Shown here piece by piece: positions 1 to 10,731 of a stretch of DNA of 64,000 nucleotides. Under the pieces are notes generated by a model that saw only the letters and a program-made list of their open reading frames with translations, ran no database searches and was not told where the DNA came from. Both the position numbers and the translations under genes were made by a program. Numbering within the stretch: the first letter of the stretch is position 1; each line of letters begins with the position of its first letter. This stretch comes from Stereocaulon alpinum (lineage: Eukaryota; Ascomycota; Lecanoromycetes; Lecanorales; Stereocaulaceae): NCBI GenBank assembly GCA_018257865.1, contig JAEUBA010000010.1:310001-374000 (forward strand), read 5' to 3'.

Positions 1-633
1 ATAGCGCTTTTATTGTACACTGAAATGCATATGCATAATGTTCTTTGCCAATGCTTCTGCTATTGCACGCATCTAAGAACGCCATTCTCATGAATCCCTC
101 CTCCACGGAGTCTGCAAGCACAATCTGGTTCGAGCTGGAAATTTTGCTCGCTTAGATTCTGAATATGCATTACTCCGGGCGCCATGCATGAGATTACCAC
201 ACGAACTCTGCTAAACCAACGAGAAGCACGACGTTGCGGCGCGCTCGTCCGTCGTTTTGATGGTGAAAAATCGTACTATAGGAATACAGGACTGAAAGGC
301 AAGCTTTCTTTCCATCAATCTCATGTCCACTATGTCTCACTCTTCGGTCAAGGGTACTTGGGGAAGACAACCCCAAGTCGTTATGCTCACGACTGCTCTG
401 GACTGAAAGTTGGCGATGTCGGCGTCCATTGAGGAGACTTGCCGGAGCCGGGCGTAGAGGCTGATCGAGCATCAGATCCAGGCCTAGAAGATTTCAGAGT
501 CAGCAGTGGCATTTTGAAAATGGGTGAGTCAACATTCATAGCTCAGGGGCTGGATAATCTTTTGGCGCCAAGGACATGCCTGATGATTGGAAGTAAGGTA
601 GAAAAGGGGAGATAAGGAATTGGATAAAGTAAC
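1..633. other. Intergenic, 3' side of RPB1
   Basis: No supported gene. Short overlapping frames on both strands (about 184-472) show no motif and look like chance. The stretch probably holds the RPB1 3' UTR. A possible extra RPB1 splice donor (GTGAGT on the minus strand) sits right at the annotated stop, so a short last exon ending near 543 cannot be excluded. Confidence 0.5.
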
Positions 634-3600
634 TCACGTGAACTGCGGTGACGAGGGTGAATACGACATCGGAGAAGTCGGCGAGTACACGGGCGAAGCT
701 GGAGAGATGCTCGAAGTGCCTTTGTAAGCAGGAGAACTTGGGCTATACTGAGGTGAGCTAGGGCTGTATTGGGGTGATGTGGGCGATATCGAGGAAGCTC
801 CAAACGCTGGTGACGAAGGTGAGTACGACGGTGAGGTTGGAGAATACGAAGGACTCGTGGGTGAGAACGAAGGGCTCGTTGGGGAGTATGAAGGGGATGA
901 AGGACTCGCCCCCATTGCAAATTGTGGAGACGATGGTGAGTATGACGGTGATGTAGGTGTGAACGCAGGTGACGCTGCGTAAGCAGGGGAAGCTGGCGAA
1001 AATTTGGGTGAGGTTGCAAATGCGCCACCAGGACTCGAGGGTGAGTAGAATCCAGGGCTACTAGGCGATGCACCAAAAGGACTTGTAGGAGACGTATTGA
1101 AAGGGCTGCTAGGTGAGTACCCTCCTGGGCTCCTGCTTGAGTAAGGACTCAACCCGCCACCAAACCCTTGAGGTTGATACTCGGTAAATCCTCCTGGAGT
1201 CGCGGACCCAGAATGAGAGATAGGACTGAAACTTGCGCCATAATCAGGGGTGCCGATGAAACGGGGATCGGCCTCTTGCATAGGTGAGCCACTGTCGTAT
1301 GGCGTCATAGCTCCGTCACCCATGGTGCTGCCCTTGATGCCAATGTTTGGCATAATGCCTAACCTCGCATTGTCCGAGATCACGCTGTCCAGGAGATTCT
1401 GATCAAGGTATACCTCCATCTCGCCAGTTCCTAGAGGTGCGAGTTGTCCAAGCATGACGTTCTCAGAGACACCCCTGCAATCATCAAGCTCACCGCAAGC
1501 GGCAGCCTCGAGAAGAATCTCGACAGTTTCCTCAAAAGAGCATCTCATCAGAGCACCAGTATCTGCTCTATTGATTCCGTGACGGGTAATGGCCATGAGA
1601 TGACCTCGAGCGGTCATGACATCAACGAGAAGAGCTAGATGTCGATGATTGACGTAGGAGCCGTCAAAAGCCAATACTTGGGTCAATTCCTTCATAAGAG
1701 CTGACCTAGTAGCTTCGATACCAAACACCTCGAAGACCTCGATGAAGGAATTCGAATAAGTGCGGGTAGTGTCCACTCCAGGTATGGTCAAGACTTGACC
1801 AAGGGCCGAGCCGCTAGTATCAAGGAACCACTCCTTGCAAAGAGGATCATCTTTAGCCATGACTAAAGCACCATCCTCTCCTTGACGAATCTTAGTGCGT
1901 GTATTCAGGAAAGCTCGCTCGATACCTGGAACACCGCGAAGTGTCAGCGTATCAAGGATGTGAGCTTCGAGTCGCTTCAACATTAAGTCCTCTTCAAGGT
2001 CATCATCTTCTTCTCCCTTGCCATGATCTTGGATCATACGAATGCGGACCACTTGCTCGTCAGCATTGTCATCGCTAAAGATAACGGCAAGATCTTTGGT
2101 ATAGTTCTCTTTGATCTTGTTCGCGACGTCTTGAACTGCCAACCCTTTGTCGAGCAAAGCGCGTCGTCCAAGTATGATGCGCAAGAGCCAGCGTGACTGC
2201 CGAGATTGGTCTTCCATGTCACCCCCGGGTAGAATGAAGTAGGATTCCACCATATCGCGATCTGCTTCAATGACTGTCGATTGGATGTCCGGATCATAGT
2301 AAATTTCTGTGGTTTCTGTGACGGAGCGAAGAGTGGTGTGTTCCACAGCACTTCGGAGTAGCTTAGCACTCTCTTGGTTGCCGGTGCTTCCTTCCTCCTG
2401 GTAGACGGTCATGGACGGAGTCTTGATGTTCTTGGCAACGTTCAAGATTTCTTTGAGACGTGGCACACCGAGTGTAACGTTCTTGGAAGACACACCAGCG
2501 AAATGAAAAGTGTTAAGGGTCATCTGGGTAGCTGGTTCTCCAATGGACTGCGCAGCCAGAACTCCAACCATCTCGCCAGGACTGACGGTAGCACGATTGA
2601 ATCGACTCTCAATCTCACCAATTACATGCTGGAAGGCTAACTTATTGAGAGAGTTCTCCATGACCAAGCGTTTGAAGGCTAGACGCGACCGCAGCTGGGC
2701 CTTGAATAGCAGAGTGGCATTGTGTTGACCTTCCCTAGATAGTTCGTCGTCACCACGAACGACAACAAGCTTATCAAGTAAATCGTTGACAGCTGGAATT
2801 ACTTCGGCTGGGTGTAAGTTGCTCCGAGCTCCGTTCTTGATCTTGAAAGTGGTCTTTGCTGTGTCCAATATCCGAATCACGTTGATCGGAAGCTGAAGCT
2901 GTTCATTGTCATCTGCTCTAACCTCCCGCAAGAATTTGCGTGCCGCTGAAAGTTGAGTAAATTCGTCTTCCAGGTACTGCTGGGTCTCCAAATCTCCAAT
3001 CAACTCGTTCGCTTGCTCCAAAAATTCCGGAGAGATCGAGGTCTCCGGTTTCGAGTCCATCAGGTCAACCCGGAACTTCTTCTCAAACTGCTTGTCCGAG
3101 CATGTGATGATGTCAACACGCTGCTGTTCGATATGCACACCATCGAGACCATCTTCGCCATAGACGAATTGTACAATATCGCCTAGGGAGTTGCGAACAG
3201 TGCCATCGTATTTAGCCATAACATCTTCCAAGGCTTTGACAAGACGACGTTGGATGTAGCCTGTTTCAGCAGTCTTTACAGCAGTATCAATAAGCCCTTC
3301 ACGACCAGCCATTGCGTGGAAGAAGAACTCGGTTGGTGTCAAGCCTCGCAAGTAGGAGTTCTCTACAAATCCTCGTGATTCTGGGGAGTAGTCGTCCTTT
3401 GTGAAGTGGGGCAGTGTTCGATACTTGAACCCAAAAGGTATACGCTTGCCCTCGACGGACTGCTGACCCACAACGGCGGTCATCTGGGAGATATTGATCG
3501 TTGAGCCTTTAGAACCAGAGCGAGCCATTTGAGTAGCGTTGTTAAGATCCTTCAGACTTTCCTCAGTCACTCTTCCGGCATCGTCACGAGCATTGTTCAA

Positions 3601-5922
3601 TGCTTTGGAGACCTTGCTCTCAAAGGTCTCTCGTACATTCATGCCAGGGAGAGATTCGAGCTCATTGTCGGTTGCGGCTTGTGTGATCGCACTGACTTCC
3701 TTTTTCTGTTTGTTAACGGCGCCCTCGATCCGACTTATGGTTTCCTTATCGGGTATAGTATCACCTATACCGATGCTGAAACCATTGTGCAGAAGCCAGT
3801 AGTTGACAACCGTCTGAGCTCCGTTGAAGAAGCCCATGGCAGCCTCCCACCCCTTCTCATTGTAGATGATATGGACCACGCCACCACCAGTAGCGCCAAC
3901 GGATTTCTTGTTCATAAGCCCATACATTATTTCACCGCCAGAGATCAGCAGGCCGTCATCGTTGATAGGGCAAAAACCTTCGTCACTGGAGCGAAGAAGG
4001 TTCAAGCCGGCCGGGAGCACAAGACTCAGTATTTGCTTTCCAGTCCACAAGGGCCGCGGCTTGATGATAGCAGGCTGAGGAATGACACCATCCCATTCTG
4101 GGACCCAGAGTAGGATGTTCATCACTAGTTCCTTGGTGAGGAACACATCCCTTCGGCACATCTTGTAGATACCGCACAATGTATCTTGCACGATCCCCAT
4201 CAAAGGCCCATTGCGTTGCGGCGATACGATGTTGAGAGGAACCATACACAGTTGGTTGACTTCAGCGCGAGTTTCTTCGCTCTGAGGAACGTGTAGATTC
4301 ATCTCATCCCCGTCGAAATCGGCATTGTAAGGAGAAGTCACGGAAAGATTCAGGCGAAACGTGGAGAACGGCATTACTCGAACGCGATGGCCCATCATTG
4401 ACTCTTTGTGTAGTGACGGTTGGCGGTTGAAGATGATGTAGTCACCATCAACGATATGCCGCTCGACCTTCCAGCCATACTGCAGAGAGATCTCTCCAGC
4501 ACGTTTATGATGACGCAGATCGATTCTCTCGCCAGAATCTCGTATCACGTACTTGGCGCCAGGATGCTCATTGGGTCCGTTCTTGACTAATTGATGAAGC
4601 TTCTGGATGTTGTACGGGGTCACGGTCTCAGGGTATGTCAATGTTCTTGCAACGCTTCGCGGAACTCCAACCTCGTCCAGTGATAAATTGGGATCTCCGG
4701 TAATGACCGTACGTGCCGAGAAGTCGACACGCTTTCCCATCAAGTTCCCACGAAGACGACCTTCCTTGCCTTTTAGACGGGCTCGAATCGATTTTACCGG
4801 GCGGCCAGATTTCTGCAAAGCTTGGGGCTGCCCAGCAATATCGTTGTCCATATACGTTGCGACATGGAATTGAAGGAGCTGTTCGAATTCAGCCACCACG
4901 TGGGCAGGAGAACCTTCGGTTTCGCAACGTCGAACATTACCGTTGGCACGGATGATGTCGCCAAGCTTATATGTAAGATCGTCCTCGCCGCGCATACCGT
5001 TAGCTCCATCTACAGCGATGCTGGGCCGCACAGGCGGAGGAGGAACAGGGAGCACCGTGATGATCATCCATTCTGGGCGGGCATAATCGTTGCTCAGTCC
5101 CATCTTCGTGATATCTTCCGTAGAGATATGACGGAATATGTTCAAGGCCATCTGCGGTGTTATAGGCTTTTTCTCAGGCTGCTGTTCCTCGTTCTCTTCG
5201 TCGCCTTTCTGAGGCTTCCAAGTGCCGGTCAGCTTAAGGCCTTCCCGGCGAACTTCGGGCTGGACATTTCCGCAGCCGCCGTGGTCATGCTTGGGTTGCT
5301 TGTCCTTCTCAGGAGGAGCATCCTCGTCCAATGTCACGGAAGTTTCGCAGATCATCTTAGGCTTGCAAAGTCGCCAGACAGCATCGAAGCGTCTCTTTGG
5401 ATCGCGGTAACGTAGAGCGTCCGCAAACTGTGGATTGCTCTAAACAGTGACGACGTCAGCAAAGATTACAAGACAAGAATCGGCCATCCCGTAGGGATGA
5501 CTAACTTCATCTACTAAGATCTTGCCACAATTGTGGCAGACTGTCTCCAGTAGTTTCTTGATCTTGGTCATGAAACCTAAAACACAAAGTCAACACTGCC
5601 CTGCATGAAGAATGAAGAGCGCATGATATGACATACCAACGTGGAAGACAGGCACTGCGAGTTCAATATGTCCAAAGTGTCCCGGACACTCTGACATATT
5701 CTCATCACAAGTAGCGCATTTATAGGCCCTATCGATAGATCCAAGGCGAGGGTCTGCCAAGCCCATCTGTCGCGGTCGCTGATTCTGCTCGTCCATCGTC
5801 TCCGGATATTCGATCGGCGCCACGCTCATGTTCTTGATTTCTTCTGGTGAAAGAAGCCCGAACTGGATCTCCTGGATCGAGCGCAGCGGCGCGCTGGAGA
5901 ACTGGAAGTTGAGATTCGCCAT
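634..5922 (-). CDS. RPB1: RNA polymerase II largest subunit RPB1
   Basis: Catalytic largest subunit of nuclear RNA polymerase II, which transcribes mRNA genes. I read three exons: 5922-5637, 5576-5506 and 5439-634, joined by two short GT-AG introns (5636-5577, 5505-5440), giving about 1,720 aa, close to the yeast 1,733. The N-terminal zinc motif (CATC, then CPGHFGH) is near residues 66-80. The active-site metal loop NADFDGDE places the three aspartates at about 493, 495 and 497. A trigger-loop-type stretch (GEPATQMTLNTFHFAG) is also present. From about residue 1556 runs the C-terminal domain of SP-rich heptads, many diverging from YSPTSPS. The stop is at 634; a GTGAGT at the stop leaves open an alternative short last exon. 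It faces SWD1 across a 663-bp shared upstream region. Confidence 0.97.
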
Positions 5923-6585
5923 ATTTGTTGATGATGGTACAAAGGGCCGGATGTGGCGAAAGGAGTTGAAGCAGCCGAATCAACACTGAATCTAACCCGG
6001 TCAAACGATCACAAGAACCTCTCCGAAGCCATCCACTATCGCAACTGTCGACTCCGGAGTCGCAGTCAGTCGAAATTGAGGATGCCCCACTTTTGCAAAC
6101 CCACAGCAGCCGTCGGGCTGGCCACGAAGGGCACCCTCCACTGTAACTCAACCCCCTCCTCCTGACCCACCGTATATCCTGTCTCGATCGCCAGGATTAT
6201 CTTAGGTACTCCGGATTCGATATCGCAACAGTCCAGGCTATACGTCGCGATAGCTGGATGGTCGTGGAGGATGTTGTGGGTGTTGATGATCGATGAAAGA
6301 ACGGCGTAGAAGTGAGGGAGCAATTTTAGCACGAATAGCGCGCCTCGTTTGCGTTTGAGCGGTTCCGGTTTCCGGTTTCCGAGACACTAGCTTCACTGGG
6401 CTCAGCTAGATCGCGCGGAGCCGCATCTTCTACCGCGGTCCAGTCACTCATTTGCCCACTGTTCACGCCTCTTCGTGTGTCCTTGTGAGATCCACAAATC
6501 GAATGCTGTAGACATTATGACCGAGCTGCCTTGCAGCGTCTGATGACACTTCTTTTCACCTCGTCACCAGCGAGTCACTGCAGCC
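5923..6585. promoter_or_regulatory. Shared upstream region of RPB1 and SWD1
   Basis: This 663-bp gap lies between two divergent start codons, so it must hold both promoters. Near 6358-6382 is a short direct repeat (GGTTCCGGTTTCCGGTTTCC). No TATA box is obvious. Short open frames here carry no recognisable domain. Confidence 0.6.
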
Positions 6586-8254
6586 ATGAATCTTGCTCTG
6601 ACCGATCCGTTTATACTTGCCCAAGACTGTCCTGAAGCTCTCACAGGAAAGCTCCGTAAGACTCATCTCCCATATTTACTGAGCTATGCTGACTTCTAAT
6701 TACCAGGGTCCGGACATGCCACTTGCCTAAGGTTCAACCGCAAAGGGGATTTCCTGGCTTCCGGCAGGGTACATTTTCTGCCGCCGCGTCCAGAACACCG
6801 ACTCTGACATTCCTACACAGGTCGATGGGACCATTGTTATATTCGATATTGAAACCAATGGAGTAGCTCGCAAGCTTCGCGGTCACACGCGCCAGATTCA
6901 ATCGATAAGGTATCAGATTGCGGCATTTTGGCTATCTTCCCTAGGCTCACAAGTTGTAGCTGGTCACGCGATGGAAGATACCTTCTCAGCTCTTCCCAAG
7001 ATTGGAAGTGCATCCTCTGGGATCTCAGCGACGGTACAAGGATTCGGGTTGTTCGATTTGAGGCACCTGTATACATTGCAGAACTACATCCTTACAATCA
7101 GTACGCGCATTCGAACAGTTGGCTGGAACAATGCTGACATGATGTAGCTTTCTCTTTGTAGCCTCCTTATTTGAAGATCAACCCCTTCTCGTCGACATCT
7201 CCAATGACGTACCGATCAAGCGCAAGTTACCATCTGCGCCAAGGAGACCTCTTGCAGAGGGAGAAGAACTCAGTGAGAAGCAGGCAGCACAAGATGCCAA
7301 ACAGACGACATGCGTCACAATCTTTACGTCCCTCGGTAAACACATCATTGCCGGAACCAGCAAGGGATGGCTGAACATCATTGAGACTCGAACATGTCAG
7401 ATCATACATTCGCATAATTTATGTCCAGGTGTCATCATCTTCCTCCGTTTGACGGTATCTGGCCGCGATATGGTGTCTAATTCTAGTGATCGAGTCATTC
7501 GCACTATACCATTACCAGATCTATCACAGATTGATCTAGCTCCAGAAAAGATCAAGATCGAAGTGGAGCACAAATTCCAGGATGTGGTCAATAGACTGTC
7601 TTGGAATCATGTGGCTTTCAGTTCAACAGGAGAATATGTTTGCGCAACTACTTATATGAATCATGATATCTACGTTTGGGAAAGAAATAATGGCAGCTTG
7701 GTTAAAATCTTGGAGGGCCCAAGAGAGGAATTGGGAGTAGTAGAGGTAGGGAGAGCTAGCTTTTAGATAACATGATATAAGCTGACCATGTATAGTGGCA
7801 CCCACATAGACCTTTTGTTGCCGCATGTGGTCTTGAGACCGGACGCGTCTATCTATGGTCCATCATCGCCCCACAACGCTGGTCAGCCCTTGCACCCGAT
7901 TTCGCTGAAGTCGAAGAGAACGTGGAATACATTGAACGAGAAGACGAGTTTGACATTCACCCAATTGAGGAAATCCACAAGCGCCGCTTAGATCTAGAGG
8001 ATGAAGCTGTCGATGTTCTGACCGTCGAGCCCACAAAGAGTCAATTCGAGGAAGAATCGTTCACTATGCCTGTCTTACTAGACATTGGTGATAGCGAAAG
8101 CGAAGAAGAGGTCGTAATGGTGGGCCCAGGCACAATGAGGCGCAAAAGCCCTGGTGAGGGCCGAGGATGGCTAAATGGTGCAGAAAGCGGAGAAAGCGGC
8201 GAAGAGGGAGCGAATGGCACAACAAAGCCTCAGTCGAGCAAACGCAAGCGATGA
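6586..8254 (+). CDS. SWD1: COMPASS/Set1 complex WD40 subunit SWD1 (RbBP5 family)
   Basis: WD40 propeller subunit of the Set1/COMPASS histone H3K4 methyltransferase, acting in the nucleus. I read six exons: 6586-6655, 6707-6768, 6821-6909, 6960-7100, 7148-7745 and 7796-8254, all with GT-AG introns and consistent phases, giving 472 aa. Family marks are the N-terminus MNLALTDPF, followed by SGHATCLRFN, RVDGTIVIFDIETNG, HTRQIQSISWSRDGRYLLSS and DWKCILWDL repeats, and the acidic C-terminal tail with EENVEYIEREDEFDI, which in RbBP5 contacts other COMPASS subunits. The last 60 residues are charged and disordered, ending in a basic SSKRKR. It is divergent from RPB1. Confidence 0.94.
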
Positions 8255-8998
8255 GGAGGTGTCACACGCATTTTGAGTCACGCTGCGCTTAGGCGGAACA
8301 AGATTTGCCTGCAAAGTGAAAGTATGACAAGCATGCAGTGTATCGCCACGATTGAATGTTACAGATCCCACCCATCGCCTTTACGGGAACTTTCACAAAG
8401 TGAGGCAAAGACGCCAGTCGCATTGACCCCACCCCTCGAGGGTGTTAGTCGAAATGTTACCCGATATGAAGAGCTGGAAGCAGAAGTGTGAATGAAAGGA
8501 CGAGGAAGGTGTACGAGACATAATTGCGAGATGAATGGCAGAGGCGAAACACCACGAGATCCTGAGGCATCTTTGTTATTGGTCATGAAGAATTGCCCCA
8601 CAGTGTTGATGTCAGAGCTGAAGGACTGTGGCCACAATGACTCTATTTTAATACTGCAATGGTCCGCCATTGGCAACAATGACTCTCACCCTACTAGCAT
8701 CCATCCACGCAACAAAACCTCTTGCTCTTCGTCACTGTGCGATGCACCCTTGACACATCGCTCGAAAATCCAAGCAACAGCCTACAGCTCGCTCTCAGCG
8801 TGTACACATAACCCAGAACAACCCTTTTACCTTCTCGGCTGCCACACAACTCGCTGGAGCGATCACCTACCTGTTGCTTGACGAGATTGGCTTGTCGTCC
8901 TTCCCTTATTCGTGGAGAGGTTTCTGACTAAAGAAACTGTGCGGTTCACTCATCACCCCAACAGCCGACCAGCGATCCTCTAAATTCATTCCCACACA
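8255..8998. other. Intergenic between SWD1 and the small membrane protein gene
   Basis: No supported gene. A plus-strand frame at 8492-8881 has no domain, no family-like motif and a composition typical of chance. It probably holds the SWD1 3' UTR and the promoter of the next small gene. Confidence 0.45.
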
Positions 8999-9289
8999 AT
9001 GAAGATCCAAGACGCCTTCTGCGACATGGACACCACCTCCAGATCCATTATCGCTATGATCCTAGTATGCATCTTCCTAACATTCTATGCCAATACATTG
9101 TACCCCAAATACCTTGCCCGTGTTCCGCACGTTGGAAGAGGAGAGAGAGCCCGCGAGTTTGCGGCTCGTAAGCACAAGAGTGGCGAGTTGGCGAGATTGA
9201 ATGCTATGGTGGAGAGGCTCGAGAGAGAGAAGACTACATCACGCGGGAGGCAATTGCGAATAAGAGATCGGAATGATCATGGGTTGTGA
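8999..9289 (+). CDS. Small single-pass membrane protein, unknown function
   Basis: An intronless frame of 96 aa starting in a favourable context (ACACAATG). Residues about 18-35 (IIAMILVCIFLTFYA) form one hydrophobic membrane segment. The rest is a strongly basic, charged tail rich in R, K and E that could form a helix (about 45-85). I recognise no family. The layout (short N-terminus, one TM, charged helix) resembles small organelle or ER membrane proteins, but that is inference. Its single exon and lack of domains leave open that it is not translated. Confidence 0.45.
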   Translation: MKIQDAFCDMDTTSRSIIAMILVCIFLTFYANTLYPKYLARVPHVGRGERAREFAARKHKSGELARLNAMVERLEREKTTSRGRQLRIRDRNDHGL

Positions 9290-9750
9290 AGCTTCATCCT
9301 GCAGAGATTGGGACAACATGCAGCGTTGAGCCAAGGATTGATGTAGGCGCACTCCCGTCTTCATGTTTAGTGACAACAACAACAACGTTCCTTAACCTGC
9401 TTCATCATTGAGCCCCAACCCCTGCATATCTTGTGACGATCGAACTTCATCAAAGGATACAGCGTTCGGTAAGCCTGAGCAGCCTGTCCTTCGCTTGAGT
9501 GGCACCAGGCACTTGCTTCATTTTCCAGTCTCACTAGGATCTGGACATCGATGTGCGATTCATAGGGCCTTTGCAGCAGTGGTGAAGGCTTGCTAGTTCG
9601 ACCAGCATTTGTTACGATATAAGGGCAGGATGTCTCCTCTCACAAATCTTCTTCCCTAAATATCCCACATATCAATACTTCCTCTCTTCCACTGACAATC
9701 TCTCTCCTTCCCATGTCTCTCTGTCTTTGAGTATGGCATATATCATCATA
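9290..9750. other. Intergenic, no gene seen
   Basis: Nothing supported. A pyrimidine-rich stretch (about 9645-9725, with repeated CTCTC/TTCC) precedes the microsatellite. Confidence 0.45.
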
Positions 9751-9797
9751 TACATACATACATACATACATACATACATACATACATACATACATAC
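9751..9797. repeat. (TACA)n tetranucleotide microsatellite
   Basis: About 47 bp of uninterrupted TACA units (nearly 12 copies) are visible in the sequence. It marks the left edge of the accessory island. Confidence 0.97.
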
Positions 9798-10619
9798 GCA
9801 CACGGCACTAAGCGATCTCCTTACGCAACACGTTACTCTTGTCTCCCAAATTGATCTGCGCTCTCTTCAGGCACTGGTTGTTTGGGAATGCCTTAATGGG
9901 CTCAACGAACAGATTCGAGTGATGGTCAGGAGGAGCCACCTAGAAATCGATAAGGCGATCACGACGGCCCTCTCCTACTTTCGAAGCGAGCTCAGACCAT
10001 CGGTAGACCCAATGGCCGGTGCATTTGTTGATCTCCTCCCCAGAGACTGAGTACCTGGCCCGAGTAGCCGCAATCTGTAGCTTGGTCCATATATGGAGAG
10101 GGATGTGCAAGAAGAGCAACTTGCAGAGCAGATAGCAAAGGGCGATGCCAGAGCCGAAGCTGTTCGCAAGGCAACTCAGGCGGCGAGAGTGGCACGGTTT
10201 ACGGACCATAGCTTTTTTCCAGGCGCGACGGCGGAGACGAAGGACGAGCATGGTCCCGACGTCTTGAGCTTCGCTTGAACATGATTCAGATGTTCTTGGA
10301 TTGTACTTGTGCTTGAGATGGCTGGGTTGCAACATTAACCGGGTGTGTTCAATCAGATAATCTGAAATTGCAGAGCATAATGCTGTGCCAAAGTTGTGTA
10401 TCCATGACGGAGAACGAGAAGTGGAGATTCATTGTTTAGGTGTTCTGGGACTTCCTCAAAACGATATCGTCGTCGACGGGCGGCATTACCAAGGTGAACC
10501 TCAACGGAACAGATTGGAACTTGTGCGAACACCGTACAACCTCGACACCCATCTACACCTATGCCCAAATGCGACCGTAACCCGAAGGTTTTGAGCAAGA
10601 CCTGAACACCATGCCGAAT
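9798..10619 (+). pseudogene. Possible decayed coding sequence left of the copia relic
   Basis: Two open stretches in the same frame, 9727-10050 and 10093-10278, are separated by TGA and TAG codons. The second is rich in A, E, Q and R, with a helical stretch (EEQLAEQIAKGDARAEAV). A third stretch from 10404 reads plausibly protein-like but contains in-frame TAG and TAA codons and runs up to the copia insertion. A competing frame (10385-10594) stays open up to a TGA. No family is recognised. It may be the 5' part of the decayed gene that continues right of the copia element; the frame could not be settled by eye. Confidence 0.25.
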
Positions 10620-10624
10620 TTTTC
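10620..10624. repeat. Left target-site duplication of copia relic (TTTTC)
   Basis: The five bases TTTTC directly precede the element and recur directly after its last base at 12766-12770. A 5-bp duplication is the normal product of copia integrase. Confidence 0.75.
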
Positions 10625-10659
10625 TGTCGGTAGAACCTAGCTGCTAGGTTCTACCGACA
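10625..10659. repeat. 35-bp palindromic left terminus of the copia relic
   Basis: A perfect inverted repeat: arm TGTCGGTAGAACCTAG, a 3-base centre CTG, then the complement. It matches the last 35 bp of the right terminus (12731-12765) at 30 of 35 positions. It is either an LTR shrunk by internal deletion or a very short LTR. Confidence 0.85.
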
Positions 10660-10731
10660 CTGATCACGGTTAAACTCAGCAGCGGCCCTATAACCTTTCG
10701 AATTACATCAGTCAAGCCCTACTTAGTTGAA

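Noticed and set aside
184..472. Overlapping small frames on both strands near the left edge
   Set aside because: No motif, no splice-consistent extension, and mutual overlap; typical chance frames.
543..633. Additional last exon of RPB1
   Set aside because: A GTGAGT donor and a later CAG exist, but the extra 14 residues have no CTD character and the normal stop already gives a full-length protein.
8492..8881. 129-aa plus-strand frame
   Set aside because: No recognised domain and chance-like composition; lies in the SWD1 3' and next-gene promoter region.
9751..9797. Tyr/Ile/His-Thr repeat protein suggested by the frame through the microsatellite
   Set aside because: The apparent repeat is only translation of the TACA microsatellite.
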